Origin: Butyriboletus loyo
Lineage: Eukaryota; Basidiomycota; Agaricomycetes; Boletales; Boletaceae
Direction of reading: 5' to 3'
DNA length: 64,000 nucleotides
Assembly: GCA_038093515.1 (NCBI GenBank)
Contig: JBBPSI010000054.1
Location: 62,001-126,000, forward strand
This document shows, in pieces, positions 33,752 to 43,915 of the stretch. How positions within the stretch are numbered: position 1 is the first letter of the stretch; every line of letters starts with the position of its first letter. The notes under the pieces were generated by a model. It saw only the letters and a list, made by a program, of their open reading frames with translations, had not been told where the DNA came from and did no database searches. The translations under genes and the position numbers were made by a program.

Positions 33752-35941
33752 GCATTCCGCAATCATGTTTGGACATGGAAGATACAATGCGGGTATCCTT
33801 ATCGAGCTGGAGGATGGCTACAAGATCGATACAAATGATGCAAAGCAAGTAGAAGAAACGAGAAATAGGCTTCAGTAGAATCAGTTTTTACCATTAAAGG
33901 AGCTCAATCCCACAGTCGCATCAAGGCCTGTCTTCGAACGCATGAACATTTTAGCACCCCAACACGCCCGGGTCCATAAAGAGGTTTGAGCCGTGTTCCT
34001 AGGAAGCATTTCAAAATACATATCTGAATTGCCCTAGATGATCCTCTTCGCGGCGCCCACGAAACCTTTCATCTATACCCTTCTCGGCGCTGTCCGAGTA
34101 AACAGACGAGATACCCTAATTGAATATAGCGACGAAATTAATGCGCTTTACAAGACCGTAGCTCGAGCTGTACACGTGGCATTGAAACCGCCCGAGATCT
34201 GGAGCCCTGAGAAGTCCTTAATTTATGTGCGGGGCATCATAGGTGCCGCACTGGGCAGGAAGCTCAGCGACGAGACTGACCTCTTCAACCACGGAATAGA
34301 TAGGTATGCGCTTTTCAGACGGTTGAACATACCCCTTCCAGAACTCCTACCTTTTCTCCGCAGTCTACAAGCAACTCGCATCCGGATAATACTCTTCCAC
34401 GCTCTCCAAAGCACCGCAAAAGTCGACACCCGAAAGCTCTCAGGTAACATCGTTTACCAATATCGCACCATCGCTGGCCTCGCCACTTTCACCACTCGCA
34501 CCGCACTAGCATGTTCCCGTGATAGAACTGAGTCGAGTCTAGCGCGGTGCCTCGAGATGAGGAAGATCATTGAGTCCTACAGACTTGATTTTCCAGAACA
34601 CCAGCCCTCGATGGCCCCACCTTATGATGACATCGTCTTGATCACCGGTACGACGGGCCTACTTGGCTCAAATTTACTAGCACAATTCTTGCAGAGCCCG
34701 AGAGTCGCAGCAGTCTATGCTCTCAATCGCATGAAAAGCAGACCAGGCTCTGTGGTGGACAGACAGGCGGCGTTGCTGCGGGCGTCTGGATTGGACCCAG
34801 CTCTGGCTCGCCATCCAAAGTTGATTTTCCTCGAGGCAGACGCGCGCCAGAGCCATCTTGGTCTATCACAAGCGGTGTACGAACAGGTAGTTCGAGCCGA
34901 TTTCAGAATGTGCGTCTTTGTGGACTAATGGCCCGGGGTGTTTGCAGCTTCTGTCCTCCGTGACCCACATCGTGCATAACGCATGGCTATCTGTGTACGA
35001 CGACAACCTACCACTTAGCATCTTCGACGGTAGTTTTCGCATGCTCCGCAACCTTGTTGATTTTGCCCTCTCGAGCCCGCTTCCCATCCCGCCTCGCCTC
35101 TTGTTCATAAGTTCAACAGACACATTCCGAGGTACATCCGAGAGCGCCCTCACCCCCACCTCGAGAAGGGAGGGAGCAGGCGGGCCAGTTGTCCCCGAGG
35201 GTCCAGTCAACGCGTGCGATGCAGCCGGCGGCGTGTATGGCGAGTCAAAGTGGGCAGGCGAACAGATCCTCACAGCTGCTGCGTCCGAGACCCCTCTCCA
35301 GCCGATCATAATCCGGATAGGCCCACTATGCGGTGCTGCGAACGGGCGCTGGCGAGAAAAAGTCCACTTCCCCATGATCGTATGCCTCGGCTTCGCATTA
35401 GGGGCGCTTCCCAAAGTTGACGAGGTAGGCCGGATTTTGCATGTCGTTGTCATCTTTCGTTTTCGTTGATCACGCATACTGTCAATAGGTCGTACATTGG
35501 ATACCGGTTCACATCGCAGCCCAGGCTGTGGCGGAGATGCGTGACTCGTTGTCGACCTATCTCCACGTCACACATCCCCTCCCCATCTCCACCCTCACAC
35601 TCCTCCGCTTCATCAGCGGGGAGATCCGCCTACCCCTCATACCCCTCTCCCAATGGACCACCAAACTAGAGGAAAAAGTCCACACGACACCCCTTCCCGC
35701 CTCGCATGCCAAACTTGACGGCCCTGTGCTGACGCTCCTGCGACATATCCAGCACGCAAGGGACCCCACGGCCATAGATGCGCCTCCCGCGCGCATATTT
35801 GGACACGTCCCGATCGCTTCCAACAACGCCCAATTGGCATTGCCGACATTGCATGGCCGCGTGAACCCGCTAGGGATCGCGGACGTCAAACTCTGGCTGC
35901 GACACTGGCGGGAGGTAGGCATGATTCCACGCTCGTCATAG
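33752..35941 (+). pseudogene. NRPS-like adenylate-forming reductase, N-terminally truncated (A-domain tail, carrier, reductase)
   Basis: Paralog of the complete gene at 54.4-58.4 kb. Only the end of the adenylation domain is visible: SAIMFGHGRYNAGILIELED (from about 33.75 kb), FERMNILAPQHARVHKE, then MILFAAPTKPF (ATG 34038). The carrier domain is intact: intron 34304-34363 splits the pantetheine-Ser codon (AG/T), giving LFNHGID-S-LQATRIR. The NAD(P)H-dependent thioester reductase domain looks whole: ITGTTGLLGSNLLAQ, NAW, LLFISSTDTFRG, and YGESKWAGEQ (Tyr-x3-Lys). Two introns restore AVYEQ-LLSSVTHIV and PKVDE-VVHWIP. Stop TAG 35939-35941. Without the A-domain front it cannot load its own substrate. 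A shorter reductase starting at 34038 could still be made, so this may be a decayed gene or a surviving fragment. Confidence 0.75.
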
Positions 35942-36872
35942 TAGGTATTACCGTATTACTGGGAGGGTTACTTGGCCACGCTGGCCATTCGAGGGTACGG
36001 AATGTACCTCACACTTTGTAACGCGGTCGTGTTTATCGTTTGTTTTCGCTGGTGGCGCGCAACGAAATAGATGGACTAATAACTAAGGTCGCGCAGTACC
36101 GTATTTCTCGTTCACTCGTTCCAGGTTTCGAGATGTTGTACGCATCTATGATTTTTAATATTCATCAGTATTCTGAATCCCCCGCAGTCATCCCCCGTTA
36201 CTCACTTGCATCCTGGGTATGAAGTGTCCGGTTCAAAATTGAGGCCGGATAGGCCCCGAGTCCTCTGATTATGAACAATGAAGCTGGTAGGCCTTTGCTT
36301 CCCTCCAAGTCCTAAGAGCGAAGAATCGAGTCAGCCCCTCACTACTGAGTGATGCTCAGTCACGGACGTAGGTATCAGAACCGACCTACATCCTGTGAGA
36401 TGACACGAACTCGAAGAACGACATAATAAATGTTTATACTCATAAACAAACGCGGCACGCATGGGTCAATGCGTCCCATCCTCGCTGACCGGGCTCCGGC
36501 ACAACATCCATGCAGGCAAGCTGAACCTGAACGCAACCGAAACAGTAGCGTCACCTGCTTCTTGCTAATGTATTCCACCGTGAGTATAAAAATCGAAGTC
36601 AAAACGGTGAGCGCGCACCATGACATGGACCCCCGTTGGCACGGCCGAGGGTTGAGATACGTCGTTCGCTTGCTGTGCCTAATAAAAAGTGAGCTGACTC
36701 GACGTGGACCATCATAACGAGAAGGACATACAGGGTCAGCCTTAATTGGATCTGCATGACCTCGTCCGCTAGTGGACGCGTCCTTGTTCGAATGGGTCGC
36801 TTCAGCGGCCTTGGTGTCCGTTGTAGGCTATGACTCGGGATGAACATCGGCGCCGTCAAACAAATTAAAGAA
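35942..36872. other. Intergenic, no recognisable gene
   Basis: Tail-to-tail region between the truncated reductase (+) and the WD40 gene (-). Its right part could include more 3' exons of the WD40 gene, whose true end is uncertain. Nothing else recognised. Confidence 0.45.
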
Positions 36873-38715
36873 TCAACGAACCGGTTTTTCCTTTGCGGGT
36901 TTTCGTTTGAAGGATACTGCGACCGTTCGCTGACATGGTTCGTCAGACACACTGCTCACCATTTGTCTACCGAAGAAGAGAACACTCACCGGCTTACGTT
37001 TAGCTGCAGCCATCCGCGAAGGCCTCTCGTTTGCAGTGTTCTCTCTCGCCGGTGAATTGGAACGAGATCGCGGATTTGCGGCTCGGTCGGGCGATCTAAA
37101 AGGGCGACGTGACTGATGCGAACCTTGGCTCTTGTCGCCCCTCTTAATTACTGTCTGCAGCCACCTTTTGGTTGTCCGGATGCCCGCAGACGACCCGGTA
37201 GTGTCACGTTGTTCCTCTGGACAAGGCACTTCGGGAGGGGAGGTTACGGGTAGGGCCTGGGACGAGCCTGGCGTCAATACCTCACCCTCATGATGATGGG
37301 TAGAGTGTACCGGGGACGGTGGCTCCAACAACGTCAACGCGAAAGCAAGAGTACAGTAAAATCAGCACGGACCTCATCAAAGTCAAACAGGGGTCCAGTT
37401 GCGCTAGTCGGTACTTCGGCCTTATGCCGCCGTGAAAACCAGCGTCGAAAAGAAAAAGGTGAAGGTCTTACCTCGAGTAGATCATCATCTTTGATTTTGC
37501 CGTGGTTCTCCGACTCGGGCCGACTTGGCGTCATGGGTTGCTCCTTGTATGGGAATCCAGCAGTCAGCGCGATGCGATTCGCTCGGCGACAGGTTGGCGG
37601 ACACCTACCGGAGCCCCATCTGTGGCTTTGTTGTCGTGGACCCCCGATGTTGAAGCCCTCTCGTCTTGTTGTCGCTGTGACCCATCCCCAGATGTTTCCA
37701 AGTCGAGTTCTTCTTCCATAGGTGCCTAAAATAAGAGAATGATGATGTGTACTTCATCCAATGTGCCAACATCATCAATACTTACACTATACGAGTCTGG
37801 AAGGATACCACCAAGGCTGCGAATTGTAATTTTCCCATCATTTCTTCCAGTGGCAACATAACCACAATCTGTGGAGAGAGCAATTGACAGTAGTCCCTGA
37901 CGGTCCTCGATGACTTGGCCGATCTGAGCAAGTGTTGAACTGTCCCAGAACGAGATGGTACTTTTTGTGAAGGTAGCAAGAAACCTCCCATTGGTGGCTA
38001 GAGCAAGCCTCCCGGTGTGATTTTGAGCCTTCTCTGACTCGGCCAGTCGAAACCCAGTGGATGAATCAAAAGCCACAATTTTGTTGCCACCAGAGGCAAC
38101 AAAAATCTTTCGCCCGTCATTTGACCATGCAAGGGGTCCAGGAGTGGCTGAGAACCATTGGCATTTCACATTGGCATTGATTGTGATGAGCTGGTCGCCG
38201 TTGTGACTGTCGAAGACGCGAACATGAGAGTCATCGCAGGCAATTGCGATATGATTGCCATTCGGGGAGAATTTAAGGCCTGCAATATTGTCATTATGTT
38301 GGAGTGGGCCAACCAATCTCTCGCTGGTGATGATGTTCCAAACGTTCGCTTCGTAGCTGGCATGGATACGGGTACTGGTGGCAAACCTGGTCGCATCAGG
38401 CGAGATGTCTACAGCAGCCACAAGCTTCGTGTCCTCCACCTCGATGGTTTTTTCTTGGATTTCGGTGTCCCATACACTTGCCCCTTGGAAGGTCCCACAG
38501 ACTATCCATTTATGATCCTTCGAAACAGATATGGCGCCGGTCAAGCTCATTTGTCGCTTTCCCACCTCTTGACCATCTGTAACTCGCCATCGTTGAATCG
38601 CATCCCCACTCCCACTTAATAAATGCATCCCATCAGGATGGAAAGTGATTGCCCACACATTTCCTGGGCGACTGGTGTGAAACACTATTGTTTGGGCTTG
38701 CTCGATCGTCAGCAT
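36873..38715 (-). CDS. WD40-repeat protein with proline/basic-rich C-terminal tail
   Basis: First ATG at 38713-38715 (MLTIEQAQTIVFHTSRPGNV). A WD40 propeller occupies about 310 aa: VWAITFHPDGMHLLSGSGDA, VCGTFQGASVWD, VDISPDATRFATSTR, LKFSPNGNHIAIACDDSHVR, RKIFVASGGNKIVAFD, IALSTDCGYVATGRNDGKIT. A first intron (about 37730-37790) joins PDSYS to APMEEELDLETSGDG. Charged exons follow (MTPSRPESENHGKIKDDDLL, FRRWFSRRHKAE, PTTATGPLFDFDE-like segment, PPSPVHSTHHHEGEV, RSRSNSPARENTANE). I recall the same arrangement, WD40 plus an APMEE-type linker and a basic tail, as an expanded family in agaricomycetes. Function unknown. The 3' end is uncertain; the reading frame closes at 36873-36875 if there is no further splicing. 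Confidence 0.7.
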
Positions 38716-39788
38716 TATGATCACTCCCAAGAATTGCTACGCACTGTCCTCCGTTGACGACATTTTCACTAATGGTGTACGCCCGTAGGTTTCGTGGTGT
38801 CAAGTAGCAAGGTGTTGAGGTCGAGTCGTGGTACGGTAAGGGTTCGACTGCATAAACACGTTCCTTCTAGGTCGCGCAGGTGCCTCGTGTCATCGGCGTT
38901 TATTCTTATTTGGATCCCAGCCTCCTCGTTCATCGATTCATCGTTGGGAGGAACATTGATCAGGCAATCAGCGGACGTTGGTGTCGTTGCACGCGGTCCC
39001 ACTGGTGACTGCCAACTGGAACTTGTGATTCCGTGTCGTATCTCCTTGGCTGACTCTAAGTTGCACACAGGACTCTCGTTTGCGCGCCCCGCGCGGAGCG
39101 TACATACTACAGATAGCTGGGCATCCAGCCCTCGGGTGTACCTGCGACCTGCCCCTCGGGGTTGATGACGAGACGTTGGAAAGAACGTCAGGTTGCGTCC
39201 ATGTCAACGTGCGAACACGAAGCTCGTGGATATGTACTGGCAGAGATGGCAAGCTTCGGTGCACCGGGTATTGACCTTGTTCCTGCAAATGTAGCCGACT
39301 TCACTTCACTCTCGAGGCATTGTTTGAACTGCGACCTTGAACATCGAACATTCCGGGTGCGCGTCCCACCGTTGCTTGCAAGGGTATTACCCTGGAACCC
39401 ACACGAGGTGATGGCGACAGCGCAATATAAGGCGTCAGCGCTCTCATCGAGACCGATATGGAATGGGGGAAGGTTATATCCGGTCCGATGTCGCGCAGAA
39501 TGTCGCGCAGAGATACCACCATATTTGCATACGCCCGTGGATGACGACACGATACGGGGATGGACATATCGTTTTTCCAAGCGGGAGCCTCCGCCGCAAT
39601 CCCGCGTCGCAGCACCAAGCCGAAACTGCGTCCCCAGCAGCCAAACGTGGAATCACATCCCCAAGTGCCGGCACAACATGCGCCCACTGGCCCTCCCTTC
39701 GCCTCCGGGCATGCGTCGTGCACCACAACCCCGGGCTTTTCAGTACGGCTCGTCTCGGGGCTCGAAGGGTGTAACTATTCAAGCATCC
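38716..39788. other. No gene assigned; possible degraded 5' part of the HET pseudogene
   Basis: A long + frame (from 39162) runs into the HET region, but this part shows no motif and several frames are open on both strands, as expected for GC-rich non-coding or decayed sequence. Confidence 0.4.
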
Positions 39789-41251
39789 TCATTCGAGTCT
39801 CAACCCATTTTTGCGCAGCTGGTCTCCTCTATGACCACACACGTCGATCACGCCCGTATTGAACAAGAGGTCGCGAAGTACTACCATTATGCTACGTTGT
39901 CGCACAAGTGGGAAGCCAATGAACCTCTGTTCGAAGAGGTCATACACATCGCCGTGTACGATCTCGAACAGTCTCGCATTCATCACAAGTTACAAATGTT
40001 CTGCAAGATCGGGTGGGACGCCGGGTTGCATTGAGCTTGAAGCGATACGTACTGTATTAATAAAGCAGATCACTTCGTACTGCAAGAAGCTCTCATCGCC
40101 ATGTTCGAGCGGTACCAGGGTTCTGCCGTGACCGTCGTATTCCTCCTTGGTGTCCCCTCTCCGTCGCGGCGAGGCGTTCTTGTGAGGAGCGTTTGGAACA
40201 CTCGGGCTGCGTCCAAGGTGGTGCGATTCTATACCGAGGACTGGATTCCATACCTGAATCTTGACATTCTCAACCACAAGGAGTCGCCCGAGATCATTTC
40301 GGAGGTGGGGGAGGCAACTGGTGTCTCAGTGCAATCCTTGATGGCACTCCAACCAGGTTTGGACGACATACGTGCCAAGCTTCGTCCGGCTTCGACACGG
40401 AAAACGACACGGGTCGAGGATGCAGCCTACTCGTTACTCGGAATATTTTCTCTCTCGTTGCCAGTTGTCTATAGTGAGGGGGACAAGGCACTCGGGCGAC
40501 TATTGGCACAGCTACTCATGAGATCTGGAGACACGAGCATCATTGCATGGACGGGGAAATCTGGCAGCTTCAACAACTGCCTCTCGGTTGGTATCACTGT
40601 ATTCAAGCACTCCATGACAACACACATTCCCCTGGCCATCACAGGCGCTGAAACGGACATGATCACTGCCAGATTGCACACCTCACTACCAAACCTCACG
40701 ATGGTTATGGAATTATATGACCGACTGAATGAACTTCCTGTACCATGGTTTGCAGGACAACGGATGAAGCTTCCATGCATCATTTGCAAACTCGCGTCTC
40801 TGTCGGCTTCTCGCAGCAGGTCCAAATCTGTTGTCCGCGCTTGGGGTCGTGGAGGTCGGAGTCAAAGAGAATTTCTCAATTGGATTCTCTATACCTCATC
40901 CACTCTTGGGTCGACTATCTCCTTGACCGGCAGTCCCCAGTAGTATTACGGATATAACACCTAGGGGGAACACGGATGAGCAGACTTCTTTGATTAATGA
41001 GTTGTCGTCGTTTCCTGGCCTTTCCAATATCGCATTGGCAACTCTGCAAATACGAGCCCGACCCGCGGCTCGATTGACACAACCATTCGGTGCACCGTTG
41101 CTCACACCTCAAGGCCTCACACCTCGGAAATGTGGCAGCATACAGGAGGGTCGTCACACAGAGTCTGATCACTGTCCAGGTACTAGAGGAGATGACGTCG
41201 AGAATATCGAATAAGCTGGTAGACTCTGTACGCATACTGGACGTGCTTTAA
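39789..41251 (+). pseudogene. HET-domain (heterokaryon-incompatibility type) protein, broken
   Basis: HET proteins mediate self/non-self recognition in fungi. Readable in one frame: YYHYATLSHKWEANEPLFEE, YDLEQSRIHHKLQMFCKI, GLH-(TGA)-A-(TGA)-SDTYCINKADH, LQEALIAMFERYQGSAVTVV, VRFYTEDWIPYLNL, VEDAAYSLLGIFSLSLPVVY, GDKALGRLLAQLLMRSGDTS. Two conserved Trp codons are stops (TGA at 40032-40034 and 40038-40040). The family's RGWTLQE-type motif is missing: an apparent in-frame deletion lies around 40.21 kb between WNTR and ASKVVRF. Frameshifts after about 40.83 kb move the tail to other frames (ISQLDSLYLIHSWVDYLLDR; RLTQPFGAPLLTP; NVAAYRRVV; KLVDSVRILDVL). The tail ends at TAA 41249-41251. Intact families end in a similar DSVR-LDVL, so the gene's original end is preserved. 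Confidence 0.8.
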
Positions 41252-42067
41252 AATGACTTTACATCGATTACACGAGACCTACTCCCGTATATACTTCACC
41301 CCGTGTCACTTCTTCAGATGTCAAGCCACTCCTTTCAAGACGAATCACTGCCACGAACTCGGCATGTTACTAATCACCTTCGCCACTCTCTCACTGCCAC
41401 TGGAACTTGTTCCTTGTCCCCGTCGATCCCCTCAAATTCCGTTTGTATTCCTCTTCAAGTACACTTTGGCATCACTGTCCAAGTAACTGTATAATTCTCG
41501 ATCTATTTTCTCAGAGACGTCGTTTGGTTGGTTAAATCGGAGGCTGGACGAAAGAGGTGACCTCCACTGGCGCCTGACGAGTCCCTACCTTCATTACTAC
41601 ATACCGGTTGCGCGAATCGTCCGGATCATTCGACGGCCCAACTTGGTAAGCAAGCTTTTTTTCTTCCATAGGTTTTGAACAGTCCGACCACTGATTAATC
41701 AATGCAAGCAAGTGTATTTATTTTTCCGAATATTCATATTCAAAAGATGTCCTTTGGTCGACCCGGTTACGAAGAAGAAATTAATGGTCCCCCTTCCTCT
41801 CTTCGAGTTACATCGATCGTCCGGATCACGGTGACACAGACTTTGGTAAGCTGTTGGTTCATAGGTTTGGACGGTAATGCAACTCCTACCACCGGCCTGT
41901 GTTTTGCCAATGGTGAACAACTTGAAATCACTCCGAATCACCCACCAATCAGACGAGAGCTCTAGTAATAAATTAAACTATCCAAATCATCCGATCACTC
42001 GTACAAATCAAATCATCACTATAAGTACTCCATCAATGCATCCCAAACGCCCGCCCCTTCAACAACC
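41252..42067. other. Intergenic, no recognisable gene
   Basis: Short frames only. Two similar stretches occur at about 41600-41720 and 41790-41880. They share CATCGTCCGGATCA / ATCGTCCGGATCA and GTAAGC..GTT..CATAGGTTT..A, which suggests a short diverged tandem duplication. Confidence 0.45.
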
Positions 42068-43332
42068 TCACAATGCCATCGTGATCCCCATCAACACCGG
42101 CCAAATCACAAACACGAACCGAAACTTGAGCTTCTCCACATCCATACCTCTCCTTCCCGCATTTGTTTGGCGTTGCCCCTGTCCCGGTGCCCCACCCCCC
42201 GGTATCGTTCCCACCCCCGAAGATGTCGTCGTTTGATCAGTCGGAAGCGCTGTCGCGCTCACCATGGTCGTGGTCCAGGACGAGGACGAGGATCCCGCGG
42301 TCGTAGGCACCGTCCTAAACCCACTCGTAGTCGTAGTCGCGGTCCCGGTCCCGGTCTCGGTCCCATTCTGCATCGCCAACGCCCCATCGCCGCTCCCCGT
42401 ACTCGTACCCGTGATCGACCCCGCCGTCGTATTCGCAGGTATAATCGCGAAATCACCCGAAAAAACCACCGTATCGATCGGCTCGCTCGTCGTAAACCGG
42501 AGCGTGCTGCGCATTGCGCCACCAGAGAAAAGAAAGAGCGAGTGCATCGATCATCAGCGCCACATTCAACAAACCCAGGCTTGGTTAGCGAATCTCGATC
42601 GCGAGATGGCGGCATCCCTCGCGTTTTTGGGTACCGCGATGCGCGATGCGGTCCAACACCGCTCTCGCCCGCTTCATCTTCGCCTTCCCCACTCCCAATG
42701 CGCCTGCCCGGATCTCGATTCCTCCGAGGAGGTTCCACCATCTCAGCACCCGCGATCAACTCGGACACCGATCAGAAGGTCAAAAGGCCAGCGCAGGCAC
42801 AAACGCAACCCAAAAGGTATTTAAAAAAAAGACAAACAGGCACCACGTAGGCACCGAGGATAAACCACCGCACCCCAAAAGAAGCTCGGAAACAAAAAGA
42901 AAAACGATCCAAAACGAGACACTTACTACTTGGACCCCTTCTTCAACACCGACCCTGGTACCGTCACCTGATGCGTCTTCGTCGTCGGATCCACACCCGA
43001 AGCGAGTGGAGCGAGGTACGTCTACCGCAGTCGCGATCATGATTCACCACATGCATCATCATTATCCCATCGGCATCGGTATCATCAGCTTCATCGTGCA
43101 CACGGAGAGAGAAAGAAGGAGAGGACGAGACACTCACGTCCGTATCGCACCACAGTGAAATATCCACCAGACCCATCTCGCTCAGCTGCGGGTACTTCCT
43201 ATCCTCGATCCAGTTCACGAGCATCGGCTGATCCGCCGACCAGACCGTCGCTTGGACAGGTTGTGTCGGGTAGATAGAGGCGGAGACGAGTGGGAGGTAG
43301 ACTCCGGCGAGGACAGCGTACGGATAGAACAT
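42068..43332 (-). CDS. KNH/Kre9-type secreted, GPI-anchored cell-wall protein
   Basis: Start ATG at 43330-43332. MFYPYAVLAGVYLPLVSA is a signal peptide, followed by the Kre9/Knh1-like N-terminal domain: SIYPTQPVQATVWSADQPML, VNWIEDRKYPQLSEMGLVDI, SLWCDTD. An intron donor (GTGAGTGTCTCG) follows, then a second exon TYLAPLASGVDPTTKTHQVT, and small exons lead to STLRFTTSEPIDTVVFSGDF. The rest is a Ser/Thr/Gly-rich stalk (GSITGTSTGSGDG, TGTGTATTTTSG) and a hydrophobic end (FVFVIWPVLMGITMAL) of GPI-signal type. Stop TGA at 42068-42070. The family is linked to beta-1,6-glucan and wall organisation. The middle exons (about 42.55-42.95 kb) are not confidently resolved. A 227-aa Arg-rich frame on the other strand is a shadow. 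Confidence 0.75.
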
Positions 43333-43915
43333 GGGCGTGGTCGTTCTTTTTTTTTTCTTTGATCGCGTTGGTTTTTTCTTTGTCTGCTTCTTTCACAGAA
43401 AGAGAAAGTCGAAGGGAGGGATGATACAGACCCGCTGCAGGAATGAAGGCGAAATGGACGAATTCTATGATCAAGGGATTGTCACAGACAGCGAGCGTTG
43501 ATAACCAAGTGATTTTCAAACACAGAACTCAGGGGAATCCACGACGCGACGAGTCACGTGCATATAAAATCAACCATGACATTCGAAAAATCATTGCGAC
43601 CATAGAGTAGGAGTAATCATCGTCTGAAATCTAAGCTAATGAATGGAAACGCGAAACGAAGGGAAATACAAGTAGACAAGTATAGTAAACTACACACATT
43701 CGCTTCCAGAGTACGACCAGATTAAAACGAAAAACAGCAAATGGCAAAGAACATACGTTGCGATCATTCATGATTAAAAAAAAAAAGCTAGGCGATCAAG
43801 TTCTAAATCATCATCAACGGCGAGTCCGATTCATTGTTCATAGTTCACATCAGTCGTTCCTTGACTTGCACAGCTCGGAGCCATATTTCACCGGGACGGC
43901 TAGTTACGTCCTCCG

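Noticed and set aside
40032..40040. TGA recoded as Trp or selenocysteine in the HET gene
   Set aside because: TGA ends other genes in the window (for example the BEACH protein and both - strand Gypsy ORFs) and Trp is TGG elsewhere. The HET gene also has a deletion and frameshifts, so decay is simpler.
42167..42850. 227-aa Arg-rich + strand frame
   Set aside because: It mirrors the Ser/Thr/Gly-rich stalk of the - strand GPI-anchored protein. Composition is an artefact of GC-rich repeats.
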